A stretch of DNA of 64,000 nucleotides, from NCBI RefSeq assembly GCF_000225465.1, contig NC_017259.1, positions 434,001 through 498,000 of the forward strand. Direction: 5' to 3'. Origin of the DNA: Buchnera aphidicola str. Ua (Uroleucon ambrosiae). GTDB lineage: Bacteria > Pseudomonadota > Gammaproteobacteria > Enterobacterales > Enterobacteriaceae. The notes beneath the pieces are model-generated. The model was not told where the DNA came from. It did no database searches and worked only from the letters and a program-made list of their open reading frames with translations. The stretch's first letter is position 1. The number at the start of each line of letters is the position of its first letter. Positions 29,847-39,940 of the stretch are shown piece after piece. The position numbers were made by a program, and so were the translations under genes.

Positions 29847-32435
29847 ATGGAAAAAGAATACTCACCAAAAAAAATAGAACTTTATGTACAAAAATTTTGG
29901 AAAACTAATAAAACTTTTCAAGTACAAGAAGATTTGAAAAAAGAAAAATATTACTGCCTTCCCATGTTACCATATCCTTCTGGAAAGTTACACATGGGTC
30001 ATGTTAGAAATTATACTATTAGTGATGTTATTGCTCGATACCAAAGAATGTTAGGAAAAAATGTTTTACAACCTATGGGTTGGGATGCATTTGGTTTACC
30101 TGCTGAAGAAGCTGCAATTAAAAATAATACTCATCCTTTCTCTTGGACTAAAAAAAATATTGAATATATGAAAAAACAACTACAATCATTAGGTTTTAGT
30201 TATGATTGGAGCCGAGAAATAACTACATGCCAACCAGAATATTATCGTTGGGAACAATGGTTTTTTACTAAACTATATCAAAAAAAATTAGTCTATAAAA
30301 AAAATAGTTTAGTAAACTGGTGTGATTATGATAAAACAGTTTTAGCTAATGAACAAGTTGTTAACGGTTGTTGTTGGAGATGTCAAAATAAAATTATTAT
30401 TAAAAAAATTCCACAATGGTTTATAAAAATTAGAAATTATGCTGAATTATTATATCAAGATTTAAAAAAATTAACTCATTGGCCTAAAAATGTAAAAAAT
30501 ATGCAAAAAAACTGGATTGGTAGATCAAAAGGATTTCAAATTATTCTAAAAAATTTTAATACTCTTGAAAAATTTCCAGTATTCATCATGAGATTAGATC
30601 TCATTATGGGAGTGACATATGTTGCAATATCTACTCAACACCCATTATCTAAACAATTATCTAAAATCAATAAAAATATTGCAGCTTTTATAAAAAAATA
30701 TCAATATATTCCAGCAGAAGAAATAAATAATATAAAATATATAGGAATAAATACTAATTTTTTTGCTTTACATCCGATTACAGAAAAAAAAATACCTATT
30801 TGGATAACAAATTTTACTGATATAGAATATGGTACTAATGCAGTATTATCTATTCCTGGACATCATAAACACGATTGGCATTTCGCGGTTAAAAATAATT
30901 TAAAAATTAAATATGTGGTATGTAATTCTATTATTACACCTCAAAAATTAAATTCATATACTTCATACATAAATATAAAAGGTTTATTATTTAATTCTAA
31001 GGAATTTAATGGATTAACTGTTGAAAACGCTACTGAAAAAATAAAAGAAATACTATTAAACAAAAAAATATTAGAAAAAAAAATTCATTATAAATTAAAA
31101 GATTGGTGTATATCAAGGCAACGTTATTGGGGTACTCCTATTCCAATGGCAACATTGAATAATGGAAAAATTATTTCTATACCAGAAGATCAGCTTCCAG
31201 TAACTTTACCAAAAGTATCAAATAATGTTCACTTATTAAATATAAATCATCATGCTAACGCGGATTGGATGCAAATTCTTGTTGATAATCAAATTGCCAT
31301 TAGAGAAACAGATACTTTTGATACCTTTATAGAATCATCTTGGTATTATGCAAGATATACTTGTCCAAATTTTAATATAGGTATGATTGATCCTGTAGCA
31401 TCAAAATACTGGTTACCTATAGATCAATATATTGGTGGAATAGAACACGCAACTATGCACTTAATGTATTTTAGATTTTTTCATAAATTATTACGTGATT
31501 TTAAATTAGTTGATGTTGATGAACCGGTAAAAAATTTATTATGTCAAGGCATGGTATTGTCCGAAGCTTTTTATGAAATAAATAGTAAATCTCAAAAAAC
31601 TTGGCTAAATCCTTCAATACTTTTAATAAAACGTAATGAAAAAGGAGAAGTTATAGAAGCCTATAATAAAAAAAGAAAAAAAATAGTTTATGCAGGCATG
31701 ATTAAAATGTCTAAATCAAAAAATAACGGAATTGAACCAGAATTAATTATTCAACGTTATGGCGCAGATACAATTCGATTATTTATTATGTTTGCTGCTC
31801 CTATAGAATCTCAATTAGAATGGAGTGAATCTGGTGTTAAAGGTATATATCGTTTTCTAAAAAAGCTTTGGATGTTAATATTTAACTATATTAGTATAAA
31901 AAATACATATGATGAAAATATTCACTTGAATTGTTTAAACAATCAACAAAATGAATTAAGATATCAATTACATAAAACTATAGCTAAAGTATCTGATGAT
32001 ATGGGTCGTAGAAAAACATTTAATACTGCTATTGCTGAAATTATGAAATTAGTTAATAAATTATCTAAAGCTCCTATTAAAGCAAAGCAAGATCAATTGA
32101 TTATGCGAGAAGCTTTAATCTGTATTATTAAAATGCTTTATCCATTTATACCTCATTTTTGTTTTTTTGTTTGGAATTATTTTTATAAAAATACTCCTAT
32201 TGATTATGAAAAATGGCCATTATTTGAAAAAGAAATACTGTTACAAAAATACAACATTATTGTTATTCAAATTAATGGAAAAATGCGATGTACGATCAAA
32301 ATGTTACATAATTTAAGCAAAGAAGAAATAATATTATATGCACAAACTCAAGAAAAAATTAAAAAATATTTAAAAAACATCCATATAAAAAAAATAATAT
32401 ATATTCCAAAAAAAATAATAAATTTTGTTATATAA
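29847..32435 (+). CDS. leuS: Leucyl-tRNA synthetase with degenerate editing site
   Basis: Charges tRNA-Leu. The HIGH-type motif is in KLHMGHVRNYT (about 43-53), a zinc-type CCWRC near 175, and KMSKSKNNG near 620. The protein is full length (862; E. coli 860). The ATG at 29847 is chosen over an upstream TTG at 29829 because the protein then aligns from the first residue. In the CP1 editing domain the threonine-rich motif TTRPDT of E. coli (T247, T248, T252) is IMRLDL here at residues 247-252. The later GHDQRD is GHHKHD. The synthetic site looks intact but post-transfer editing of mischarged tRNA-Leu is probably lost. Confidence 0.97.
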   Translation: MEKEYSPKKIELYVQKFWKTNKTFQVQEDLKKEKYYCLPMLPYPSGKLHMGHVRNYTISDVIARYQRMLGKNVLQPMGWDAFGLPAEEAAIKNNTHPFSWTKKNIEYMKKQLQSLGFSYDWSREITTCQPEYYRWEQWFFTKLYQKKLVYKKNSLVNWCDYDKTVLANEQVVNGCCWRCQNKIIIKKIPQWFIKIRNYAELLYQDLKKLTHWPKNVKNMQKNWIGRSKGFQIILKNFNTLEKFPVFIMRLDLIMGVTYVAISTQHPLSKQLSKINKNIAAFIKKYQYIPAEEINNIKYIGINTNFFALHPITEKKIPIWITNFTDIEYGTNAVLSIPGHHKHDWHFAVKNNLKIKYVVCNSIITPQKLNSYTSYINIKGLLFNSKEFNGLTVENATEKIKEILLNKKILEKKIHYKLKDWCISRQRYWGTPIPMATLNNGKIISIPEDQLPVTLPKVSNNVHLLNINHHANADWMQILVDNQIAIRETDTFDTFIESSWYYARYTCPNFNIGMIDPVASKYWLPIDQYIGGIEHATMHLMYFRFFHKLLRDFKLVDVDEPVKNLLCQGMVLSEAFYEINSKSQKTWLNPSILLIKRNEKGEVIEAYNKKRKKIVYAGMIKMSKSKNNGIEPELIIQRYGADTIRLFIMFAAPIESQLEWSESGVKGIYRFLKKLWMLIFNYISIKNTYDENIHLNCLNNQQNELRYQLHKTIAKVSDDMGRRKTFNTAIAEIMKLVNKLSKAPIKAKQDQLIMREALICIIKMLYPFIPHFCFFVWNYFYKNTPIDYEKWPLFEKEILLQKYNIIVIQINGKMRCTIKMLHNLSKEEIILYAQTQEKIKKYLKNIHIKKIIYIPKKIINFVI

Positions 32436-32436
32436 A

Positions 32437-33435
32437 ATGAAAAATATACATCTATATGAATTAAAAAAATATTTAATAAAAAAATTAAATACTATTTATG
32501 TTTTTTTGGGAGAAGATGATTCTCTATCAAAAAAAAGTCAAGATATAATCAAAATATTTGCATTTAAAAAAGGTTTTTTAAACACTGTTCAAATAGATAT
32601 AGAAAAAGATAAAGACTGGGAAAAAGTTGTTATATTTTATAAAAAAAGAAATTTATTTTTTCAAAAAACTATTTTAGTCGTTAATTTTCTTATTAAGCAA
32701 ATTAACTCTATTTTAATAAAAAAAATTTTTAAAATATTTACTTTATTAAATTCAGATATTGTAATCATATTAAAATTTAATCATCTATCAATTTCAATAA
32801 AACATTCAAAATTTTTTGATCAATTGCAAGAAAATAACAACATAATTGTTTGTGATCCTCCATATAATTCAAATCTGATGCTTTGGATTAAATATGAAAT
32901 AGAAGAAAGAAAAATTAAGATAGAAGATCAAGCATATTTTTTATTATATAAATATTATGAAGGTAATACTTTATTTATATTAAATGTTTTGGATATGATT
33001 TTAATTACATTTCCTAATACTTATATTACATGTCAGATGATTGAAAAAATTATTATTAACTGTATAGATTACTCATCATTAAATTTAATTAATTATATCT
33101 TTCAATTTCAAACACAAAAAGCTATATCTATATTAGATTTTTTTTCTAAAAAAAAATATAATCCTCTAATTTTAGTACGATCTTTACAAAAAGATTTATT
33201 CACACTAATTTATATGAAACGTGAAAATAATGTAAATATAAATAATTATTTAAAAAAATGTAATATCTGTACTATAAGACATAAATTTTTTATACATGCT
33301 TTTCAAAAAATAGATTATTGTAATTTATTAAAAGCAATACAAATTCTTGTAAAAATAGAAATTAATATTAAAAAAAATTATTATTATTCTGTATGGAATC
33401 AATTTCAAGAATTAACTTTAATACTTAATAATTAA
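32437..33435 (+). CDS. holA: DNA polymerase III delta subunit
   Basis: Clamp-loader subunit that opens the beta sliding clamp. Recognised from position and overall pattern: the N-terminal LGEDDSLSKK region corresponds to the clamp-binding part and the rest fits the AAA+-like delta fold. The 332 residues compare with 343 in E. coli. Sequence is quite diverged. The ATG is one base after the leuS stop. The order leuS-holA-nadD is that of E. coli with lptE removed. Confidence 0.88.
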   Translation: MKNIHLYELKKYLIKKLNTIYVFLGEDDSLSKKSQDIIKIFAFKKGFLNTVQIDIEKDKDWEKVVIFYKKRNLFFQKTILVVNFLIKQINSILIKKIFKIFTLLNSDIVIILKFNHLSISIKHSKFFDQLQENNNIIVCDPPYNSNLMLWIKYEIEERKIKIEDQAYFLLYKYYEGNTLFILNVLDMILITFPNTYITCQMIEKIIINCIDYSSLNLINYIFQFQTQKAISILDFFSKKKYNPLILVRSLQKDLFTLIYMKRENNVNINNYLKKCNICTIRHKFFIHAFQKIDYCNLLKAIQILVKIEINIKKNYYYSVWNQFQELTLILNN

Positions 33436-33459
33436 TATTGAATATATTTAAAAATAAAA

Positions 33460-34092
33460 ATGAAAAAATTATATGGAATATTTGGAGGAAATTTTGATCC
33501 TATTCACTACGGTCATATTTATTTAGCTAAAAGATTAGCAAAAGAAGTATATATAGATAAAATTATATTTCTACCAAATAACTATCCTCCTCATCGTGCT
33601 CAAACTAAGACATCTATAGTAGATAAAATAAATATGATTCAACTGGCAACTCAGAATAATACTTTATTTGAAATAAGTTATTTAGAAACAAATAACAACA
33701 ATATTTGTTATACAATTGATACCCTAAAGAAAATTAGGGAAAGAATTAATTATTCAACAGCATTGTGTTTTATAATAGGAGAAGATAATTTAGATAATTT
33801 TCATCTCTGGAAAGATTGGAATAAAATATTACTTTATGCTCATTTAATTATTTGTCCTAGAAATCATAAAAAAAAAAAACAACTAATAGATTGGATTAAG
33901 TTATATCTTATACATGATTATCATTTTCTTCATCAAAAATCTTTTGGCTATATTTTTTTTTCTAAAATACCTTTTTTTGATATCTCTTCTACCGAAATTA
34001 GAAAACAATATTCTTTAGGAAAAAGTTGTCACACTCTTGTTCCTAAAAATGTAAATAATTATATTTTATTAAAAAAATTATATTTATATTAA
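33460..34092 (+). CDS. nadD: Nicotinate-nucleotide adenylyltransferase
   Basis: Transfers AMP to nicotinate mononucleotide in NAD synthesis. The nucleotidyltransferase motif GGNFDPIHYGH is at about residues 8-18; FLPNNYPPHR and the C-terminal ISSTEIRKQ complete the active site. The 210 residues match E. coli (213). It follows holA by 24 bases, as in E. coli. Confidence 0.96.
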   Translation: MKKLYGIFGGNFDPIHYGHIYLAKRLAKEVYIDKIIFLPNNYPPHRAQTKTSIVDKINMIQLATQNNTLFEISYLETNNNNICYTIDTLKKIRERINYSTALCFIIGEDNLDNFHLWKDWNKILLYAHLIICPRNHKKKKQLIDWIKLYLIHDYHFLHQKSFGYIFFSKIPFFDISSTEIRKQYSLGKSCHTLVPKNVNNYILLKKLYLY

Positions 34093-34146
34093 TAAAATTT
34101 ATTAACATAAACGTCAATATCACAATAAAAACATTTAAAATATATA

Positions 34147-34377
34147 ATGAAAAAAAATATTAAATTAAATTTGATTGGATTAAGATGTCCTGAACCAATT
34201 ATGATAATCAGAAAAACACTTCGAACAATAAATATTGATGATAATATATTAATTATCTCTGATGACCCTACAACTAAAAGAGATATTCCTAATTTTTGTT
34301 ATTTTATGGAACATACATTATTAAAATATGAAATAAAAAATAAATTATATACATATTTATTAAAAAAAGGATTATAA
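34147..34377 (+). CDS. tusA: Sulfurtransferase TusA
   Basis: Carries persulfide sulfur from IscS towards TusBCD-TusE-MnmA for 2-thiouridine in tRNA. The family motif LRCPEPIM with the sulfur-carrying Cys is near residue 15-19. The 76 residues are slightly shorter than E. coli (81). tusE, the downstream member of the relay, lies at 57508; tusBCD are not in this window. Confidence 0.93.
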   Translation: MKKNIKLNLIGLRCPEPIMIIRKTLRTINIDDNILIISDDPTTKRDIPNFCYFMEHTLLKYEIKNKLYTYLLKKGL

Positions 34378-34426
34378 ATTATAAAATTTATGTAAAAAAT
34401 ATTTTTTATTAAATAATATATTTAAT

Positions 34427-34450
34427 ATATACACTTTATATTGTGTATAT
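34427..34450. terminator. A/T-rich hairpin between convergent tusA and asd
   Basis: Arms ATATACAC (34427-34434) and GTGTATAT (34443-34450) are perfectly complementary around an 8-base loop. It lies in the 141-base gap between the two 3' ends and could serve both. No T tract follows directly, so the terminator call is tentative. Confidence 0.4.
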
Positions 34451-34518
34451 CATGTTCATAAATATACAAATATAGTGTATATATTTAAAATCATGATTAA
34501 TAAATATATGTAAAAAAA

Positions 34519-35631
34519 TTATAAATTAATTAATAAATTTAACATGCGTCTTAAAGGTTCCGCAGCACCCCATAAAAGTTGATCTCCAACAGTAAAAGCG
34601 GATAAATATTTTTTTCCTATATTTAATGTTCTTAAACGACCTATAGGTATGTTTAATGTATTAGTTACAGCAGATGGAGTTAATTTTGATAATGTATCTT
34701 GCATATTGTTTGGAATTACGTTAACCCATTGATTATGATTTTCAATAATTTCTTCAATATTTTTTAAAGATAACTCTTTTTTTAACTTGATAAAAAATGC
34801 TTGACTATGACAACGTAGAGAACCTATTCGTACACATAAACTTTCAATCATAAATGAATTATTATATCCTAATATTTTATTAGCTTCAGAATATGCTTTC
34901 CATTCTTCACGACTTTGACCTTGATTTATTTCTTGATCAATCCAAGGAATTAAACTACCTGCTAATGGAACAGAAAAACAATCTATAGGAAAATTACAAC
35001 TACGAGATATATTAGTAACTTTATTTTCAATATCTAAAATTGAAACTGAATTATTTAATAAATCTTGTTGAACAGTATTATATAATATTCCCATTTGATT
35101 TAATAATTCTATCATATGACGAGCACCTGCACCAGATGCAGCTTGATAAGTTGAAATAGTAATCCACTCAATTAATTTTTTTTCAAATAAACCTCCTAAT
35201 GCCATAAGCATTAAACTAACTGTGCAATTTCCACCAACAAAAGTTTTAATACCTTTTTTGATAGCATGAATTATTATATTATAATTAACTGGATCTAATA
35301 CAATTATAGAATCATTGTCCATTCTTAAAGTTGAAGCAGCATCTATCCAATAACCCTTCCAACCATTTTGTCTTAATTTAGGATAAACTTTTTCAGTATA
35401 TGCACTACCTTGACATGTAATAATAATATCCATTTTTTTAAGAAGATGTATATCATAAGCGTTTTTTAAAATATCATATGAGATATTATTAATTACAGGA
35501 CCATTTTGACCATATTGAGATGTTGAAAAAAAAACAGGAATAATTTTAAAAAAATCATGTTCTTCCTGCATTCTTTTTAATAAAACTGAACCAACTATTC
35601 CACGCCATCCTATTAAACCTACAATTTTCAT
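34519..35631 (-). CDS. asd: Aspartate-semialdehyde dehydrogenase
   Basis: NADPH-dependent conversion of aspartyl phosphate to aspartate semialdehyde, shared by lysine, threonine and methionine synthesis and by diaminopimelate for the cell wall. The N-terminal NADP motif is [11 protein letters not shown]; the catalytic Cys is in [11 protein letters not shown] near 135 and the active-site His region is [12 protein letters not shown]. The ATG at 35631 gives 370 residues (E. coli 367) and starts exactly where E. coli does; an upstream start at 35646 adds five residues without support. Confidence 0.97.
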   Translation of the reverse strand: MKIVGLIGWRGIVGSVLLKRMQEEHDFFKIIPVFFSTSQYGQNGPVINNISYDILKNAYDIHLLKKMDIIITCQGSAYTEKVYPKLRQNGWKGYWIDAASTLRMDNDSIIVLDPVNYNIIIHAIKKGIKTFVGGNCTVSLMLMALGGLFEKKLIEWITISTYQAASGAGARHMIELLNQMGILYNTVQQDLLNNSVSILDIENKVTNISRSCNFPIDCFSVPLAGSLIPWIDQEINQGQSREEWKAYSEANKILGYNNSFMIESLCVRIGSLRCHSQAFFIKLKKELSLKNIEEIIENHNQWVNVIPNNMQDTLSKLTPSAVTNTLNIPIGRLRTLNIGKKYLSAFTVGDQLLWGAAEPLRRMLNLLINL

Positions 35632-35944
35632 CATTAATTTATACACAGATTTGTTTTTGCATTAACCATAATATTTTCTTATTCAAGGTAAGAAAACAGT
35701 TAAAGCAAAAATATTCTGGCTCCTAAAAATAATTATAAATTCCACGTGATGGAATATATAATAGTTATAAAATATTAGAAATTTTTAATTATAATATTTT
35801 TACAATTATCTTGATATAAAAATTTCTTTTTACTTTTTAATATATTATAAAAATTAAAACTCTATATTAAAAAATATCATGTTATTAAGATATTTAAAAA
35901 CATTAAATCAACACTATTATTGAAAAGGGTATGATACATCAATT
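35632..35944. other. Intergenic region with two inverted repeats between divergent asd and yhgN
   Basis: This 313-base gap holds promoters for both neighbours. Two short inverted repeats stand out: TTTTCTTA/TAAGAAAA (35674-35681 with 35689-35696), about 43 bases before the asd start, and ATTCCA/TGGAAT (35739-35744 with 35750-35755). Either could be a leader hairpin or protein-binding site. I saw no riboswitch-like conserved core, and no convincing paired promoter boxes. Confidence 0.5.
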
Positions 35945-36538
35945 ATGACTGAGATTATCTCTACAACTATATTACTAATTCTGATTATGGATCCTTTGGG
36001 TAATTTACCAATATTTATGACAGTTTTAAAAAATCTAAAAGCTAAACGAAGAAAAATTATAGTTATACGCGAAATGATTATAGCATTAATTATTATGCTA
36101 TTATTTTTATTTATTGGAGAAAAAATATTAATTATTTTAAATCTAAAAACTGAAACGGTTTCGATATCTGGAGGAATTATTCTATTTTTAATTTCAATTA
36201 AAATGATTTTCCCTTCTGAAGATAACAAACATAGTAATCTTTCTTCACATGAAGAACCATTTTTAGTTCCTTTAGCTATACCATTAATTGCAGGACCATC
36301 TTTATTAGCTACACTAATGTTATTATCGCATCAATATTTAAATCATATATCTTATCTAGTTATATCACTATTAATTGCATGGTGCTTTACTGTTATAATA
36401 TTATTATTATCTGGTGTATTTTTAAAAATATTTGGAAAGCAAAGTGTGAATGCACTAGAACGTCTTATGGGGTTAGTATTAATTATGCTTTCTACTCAGA
36501 TGTTTTTAGATGGAATGACATCATGGTTTAAAAATTAA
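35945..36538 (+). CDS. yhgN: MarC-family inner-membrane protein YhgN
   Basis: Polytopic membrane protein of the MarC family, function unknown; its E. coli homologue is also next to asd. It has 197 residues, the same as E. coli YhgN, with about six hydrophobic segments. MDPLGNLPIF near the N-terminus and PLAIPLIAGPSLLATLM in the middle are family hallmarks. An 8-bp hairpin follows at 36556. Confidence 0.92.
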   Translation: MTEIISTTILLILIMDPLGNLPIFMTVLKNLKAKRRKIIVIREMIIALIIMLLFLFIGEKILIILNLKTETVSISGGIILFLISIKMIFPSEDNKHSNLSSHEEPFLVPLAIPLIAGPSLLATLMLLSHQYLNHISYLVISLLIAWCFTVIILLLSGVFLKIFGKQSVNALERLMGLVLIMLSTQMFLDGMTSWFKN

Positions 36539-36555
36539 AATATATTATTTTTCAG

Positions 36556-36579
36556 ACCTGTTATTAAACAGTAACAGGT
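36556..36579 (+). terminator. Probable terminator after yhgN
   Basis: Stem ACCTGTTA (36556-36563) with TAACAGGT (36572-36579) around an 8-base loop, 18 bases past the yhgN stop. It contains three G-C pairs near the base, unusual for this DNA. The downstream sequence is A-rich with only a short TTTT. It separates yhgN from the pgk-fbaA group. Confidence 0.5.
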
Positions 36580-36621
36580 TGAAAATTTTAAAAAATAAAA
36601 AATTATAAAAGGTATGATTTT

Positions 36622-37800
36622 ATGACTATAAAAAAAATGACTCAAATAGATATGAAAAATCAAAGAGTTTTAATAAGAAGTGATTTAAATGTTCCAATAG
36701 AAAACGGAATTATTCAATCTGAAGCAAGAATACTTGCAGCACTACCTGCTATTAAATTAGCTCTTCAAAAAAATGCTAAAGTAATTATTATGTCTCATTT
36801 AGGTAGACCAAAAGAAGGATTATATACAAAAGAATATTCTTTATTACCTATATTTGAATATTTTAAAAAAAAATTTAATCAGACTAAAATATACTTCTCT
36901 AACAATTTTTTAAAAGATATTCAACTAAATGCAGGAGAAATTGCCATTCTAGAAAATGTTCGTTTTAATGAAGGAGAACTAAAAAATAGCAAAGTATTAT
37001 CTAAAAAATATTCTAATCTTTGCGATATATTTGTTATGGATGCTTTTGCTAGTGCTCATAGAAAACAATCATCTACTTATGGAATTGGTGAATTTGTTAA
37101 AATTGCATGTGCTGGACCGCTTCTAATAAATGAAATGAATGCTTTAAAATACGCATTAAAAAAACCAAAACGTCCTATGGTAGCAATAGTAGGAGGTGCA
37201 AAGGTGTCTACTAAATTTAATATATTACATACATTATCTAAAATTGCAGATACAATTATTGTTGGAGGAGGAATAGCAAATACTTTTTTAGCTATTGATT
37301 ATAATATCGGTAAATCGTTACATGAACCAAATTTTATTTTTGAAGCTAAAAAATTACGTAATAAATGTAATATTATTACACCAATTGATTCTCGTGTTGG
37401 AAAAAAATTTTGTAAAACAGAAAAATCTACCATAAAATCACCTTCTAATATTTTAGCAGATGAAGAAATTATGGATATTGGTGATCAAACTATTCAAAAA
37501 ATTATAAACGTTCTTAAAAATGCTCAAACAATTATTTGGAATGGACCAGTTGGTGTATTTGAGTTTCCAAATTTTAGAAAAGGTACTGAAATGATTGCTA
37601 AAACAATTGCTAATAGTAGTGCTTTTTCTATAGCTGGAGGAGGAGATACATTATCTGTAATTGATATGTTTAATATTCACAATAATATTTCTTATATTTC
37701 TACTGGAGGAGGAGCATTTTTAGAGTTTATAGAAGGAAGAAAATTACCTGCAATAAAAATGTTAGAAAAAAATTTTAAAAATATATTAGATAATGAATAG
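36622..37800 (+). CDS. pgk: Phosphoglycerate kinase
   Basis: Glycolytic ATP-forming step between 1,3-bisphosphoglycerate and 3-phosphoglycerate. N-terminal RSDLNVPIENG (near 20) and SHLGRPKEG (near 57) bind phosphoglycerate; GGAKVSTKFN, NGPVGVFE and the C-terminal AGGGDT/STGGGAFLE bind nucleotide. The 392 residues match E. coli (387). fbaA starts 8 bases after its stop, as in the E. coli pgk-fbaA operon; epd is absent upstream. Confidence 0.98.
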   Translation: MTIKKMTQIDMKNQRVLIRSDLNVPIENGIIQSEARILAALPAIKLALQKNAKVIIMSHLGRPKEGLYTKEYSLLPIFEYFKKKFNQTKIYFSNNFLKDIQLNAGEIAILENVRFNEGELKNSKVLSKKYSNLCDIFVMDAFASAHRKQSSTYGIGEFVKIACAGPLLINEMNALKYALKKPKRPMVAIVGGAKVSTKFNILHTLSKIADTIIVGGGIANTFLAIDYNIGKSLHEPNFIFEAKKLRNKCNIITPIDSRVGKKFCKTEKSTIKSPSNILADEEIMDIGDQTIQKIINVLKNAQTIIWNGPVGVFEFPNFRKGTEMIAKTIANSSAFSIAGGGDTLSVIDMFNIHNNISYISTGGGAFLEFIEGRKLPAIKMLEKNFKNILDNE

Positions 37801-37808
37801 GAAAACAA

Positions 37809-38885
37809 TTGAATATTTTAAATACAATTAGTCCAGGTGTTTTAAATGGAAACGAAGCGAGAATAATTTTTGAGATAGCTAAAAAAAAACAATTTGCTAT
37901 TCCAGCAGTAAATTGTATAGGAACTGATTCTATTAATACTGTTTTAGAAACAGCTGCTCGAGTTAAATCTCCAGTTATCATACAGTTTTCTTATGGAGGA
38001 GCATCGTTCATTGCTGGATATAATAATCGATTTCCTTCTTATCCAGAACAAATCATTCAAGGTTCTATATCTGGAGCTCAACATGTTCATTTAATGGCAA
38101 AATATTATAAAGTTCCAGTCATACTACACACAGATCATTGTCCTAAAGAATTATTATCATGGATTGATGGATTATTAGAAATAGGAAAAAAACATTATTC
38201 TGATCACAATCAACCTCTTTTTACTTCACATATGATTGATTTATCTAAAGAAAAATTGAAAGAAAATATTTCTATATGTGAAAAATATTTTAAAAAAATG
38301 AATAAAATTAATATGATGCTAGAAATAGAATTAGGATGTACAGGAGGTGAAGAAGATGGGATAGATAATACTACAATTGATAAAGCATTACTTTATACAC
38401 AACCAGAAGATGTTAATTATGCTTATGAAATATTAAATAAAATTAGTAATAATTTTAGCATAGCTGCTTCATTTGGAAATATACATGGTGTTTATAAAGC
38501 TGGAAATATAGATCTTAAACCAATGATTTTAAAACAATCACAAAAATATGTTAGTACTAAACATAATTTAAAACATAATCCATTAAATCTAGTATTTCAT
38601 GGAGGTTCAGGTTCAAATTTAACAGATATAAAAGAAGCAATACAATATGGGATTGTCAAAATGAATCTTGATACCGATATGCAATGGGCAACATGGAAAG
38701 GAGTTTTAAATTTTTATAATAAACATAAAGAATTTTTACAAAATCAATTGGGTAATAAATATAATAAAAATACACCTAATAAAAAATATTACGATCCAAG
38801 ATCATGGATAAGACACTCACAAGAATCAATGTCAATTAGATTAGAAAAATCATTCAAGGAGTTAAATTCTTATAATATTTTATAG
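37809..38885 (+). CDS. fbaA: Fructose-bisphosphate aldolase, class II
   Basis: Zinc-dependent cleavage of fructose 1,6-bisphosphate. Zinc and active-site residues appear in ILHTDHCPKE (near 105), ELGCTGGEEDG (near 180), FGNIHGVY (near 224) and FHGGSGS (near 263). The 358 residues match E. coli (359). The start codon is TTG, supported by an AGG 5-8 bases upstream and by N-terminal alignment. Two hairpins follow the stop. Confidence 0.97.
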   Translation: MNILNTISPGVLNGNEARIIFEIAKKKQFAIPAVNCIGTDSINTVLETAARVKSPVIIQFSYGGASFIAGYNNRFPSYPEQIIQGSISGAQHVHLMAKYYKVPVILHTDHCPKELLSWIDGLLEIGKKHYSDHNQPLFTSHMIDLSKEKLKENISICEKYFKKMNKINMMLEIELGCTGGEEDGIDNTTIDKALLYTQPEDVNYAYEILNKISNNFSIAASFGNIHGVYKAGNIDLKPMILKQSQKYVSTKHNLKHNPLNLVFHGGSGSNLTDIKEAIQYGIVKMNLDTDMQWATWKGVLNFYNKHKEFLQNQLGNKYNKNTPNKKYYDPRSWIRHSQESMSIRLEKSFKELNSYNIL

Positions 38886-38886
38886 A

Positions 38887-38942
38887 GATTTTTTATAAAA
38901 AATCATCACTTATTTCGGGGAATAAATAAAAAATATTCTCCG
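38887..38942 (+). terminator. Tandem hairpins after fbaA, probable terminator
   Basis: A perfect 18-base palindrome at 38887-38904 is followed by a 9-bp stem CGGGGAATA/TATTCTCCG (38916-38924 with 38934-38942, one G-U pair). The second is the most G/C-rich hairpin in the intergenic DNA of this window. It ends the pgk-fbaA group. The T tract after it is weak. Confidence 0.6.
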
Positions 38943-39035
38943 TAAAATTAATTTATTAAAATATATTTATTATTTTAAAATATATGATGGTATTTTTAAA
39001 AATACTTATAGAAATTTACATTCAAAGAGATAATA

Positions 39036-39881
39036 ATGGACGAACTTAACGTAGTCAATGATATAAATCATGCAGGAAATTGGTTAATACGCAATCAAGA
39101 ATTATTAATTGGATATATATTCAATTTAGCATCAGCTATCATAATTATCATTATTGGAATGTTTATATCTAAAATTATATCTAATGGCGTAAATCAGGTA
39201 TTAATCACTCGTAATATTGATGCTACTATTGCTGGTTTTTTGTCTGCATTAATACGATATATCATTATTACTTTTGCAATTATTGCTGCATTAGGACGTA
39301 TTGGTGTACAAACTACATCTGTTATTGCCATATTAGGAGCAGCTGGAATGGCAATTGGTTTAGCTTTACAAGGTTCTTTATCAAACTTTGCAGCTGGTGT
39401 ATTATTAGTTACATTAAGACCTTTAAAAACTGGAGAATATGTTAATTTAGGAAGTGTTTCAGGAACTGTTTTAAATATTCATATTTTTTATACGATGCTT
39501 CGTACCTTAGATGGAAAAATTGTCGTAATACCTAATAATAAAATTATATCTAATAATATTATTAATTATTCAAGAGAACCGGCACGTAGAAATGAATTTA
39601 TTATTAGTGTAGCTTATAATAGTGATATTGATTTAGTAATAAAAATATTACGAAAAGTTATAGAAAAAGAAGACAGAGTAATAAAAGATAAAGATATTAT
39701 TATTGGTTTAAGCGAATTAGCACCATCTTCTTTAAATTTTATAGTGCGTTGCTGGAGTAAAAATAATGATTTAAATCCAGTATATTGGGATTTAATGGCT
39801 AAATTTAAAAAAGAATTAGATAAACATAATATTAATATTCCTTATCCTCAATTAGATATACATCTTTATAAAAAAAAATAA
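39036..39881 (+). CDS. mscS: Small-conductance mechanosensitive channel MscS
   Basis: Inner-membrane heptameric channel that releases solutes on osmotic downshock. Three N-terminal membrane segments lie at about 28-50, 65-90 and 95-125; the pore helix [20 protein letters not shown] is strongly conserved and the cytoplasmic domain follows. The 281 residues match E. coli (286). fbaA-mscS is the E. coli order. It is the only visible osmotic safety valve in this window. Confidence 0.97.
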   Translation: MDELNVVNDINHAGNWLIRNQELLIGYIFNLASAIIIIIIGMFISKIISNGVNQVLITRNIDATIAGFLSALIRYIIITFAIIAALGRIGVQTTSVIAILGAAGMAIGLALQGSLSNFAAGVLLVTLRPLKTGEYVNLGSVSGTVLNIHIFYTMLRTLDGKIVVIPNNKIISNNIINYSREPARRNEFIISVAYNSDIDLVIKILRKVIEKEDRVIKDKDIIIGLSELAPSSLNFIVRCWSKNNDLNPVYWDLMAKFKKELDKHNINIPYPQLDIHLYKKK

Positions 39882-39940
39882 ATGTAAATAATTTTATATC
39901 AAATTAACATATCTTTTAACTAAATAAAAAATAGGCATTT

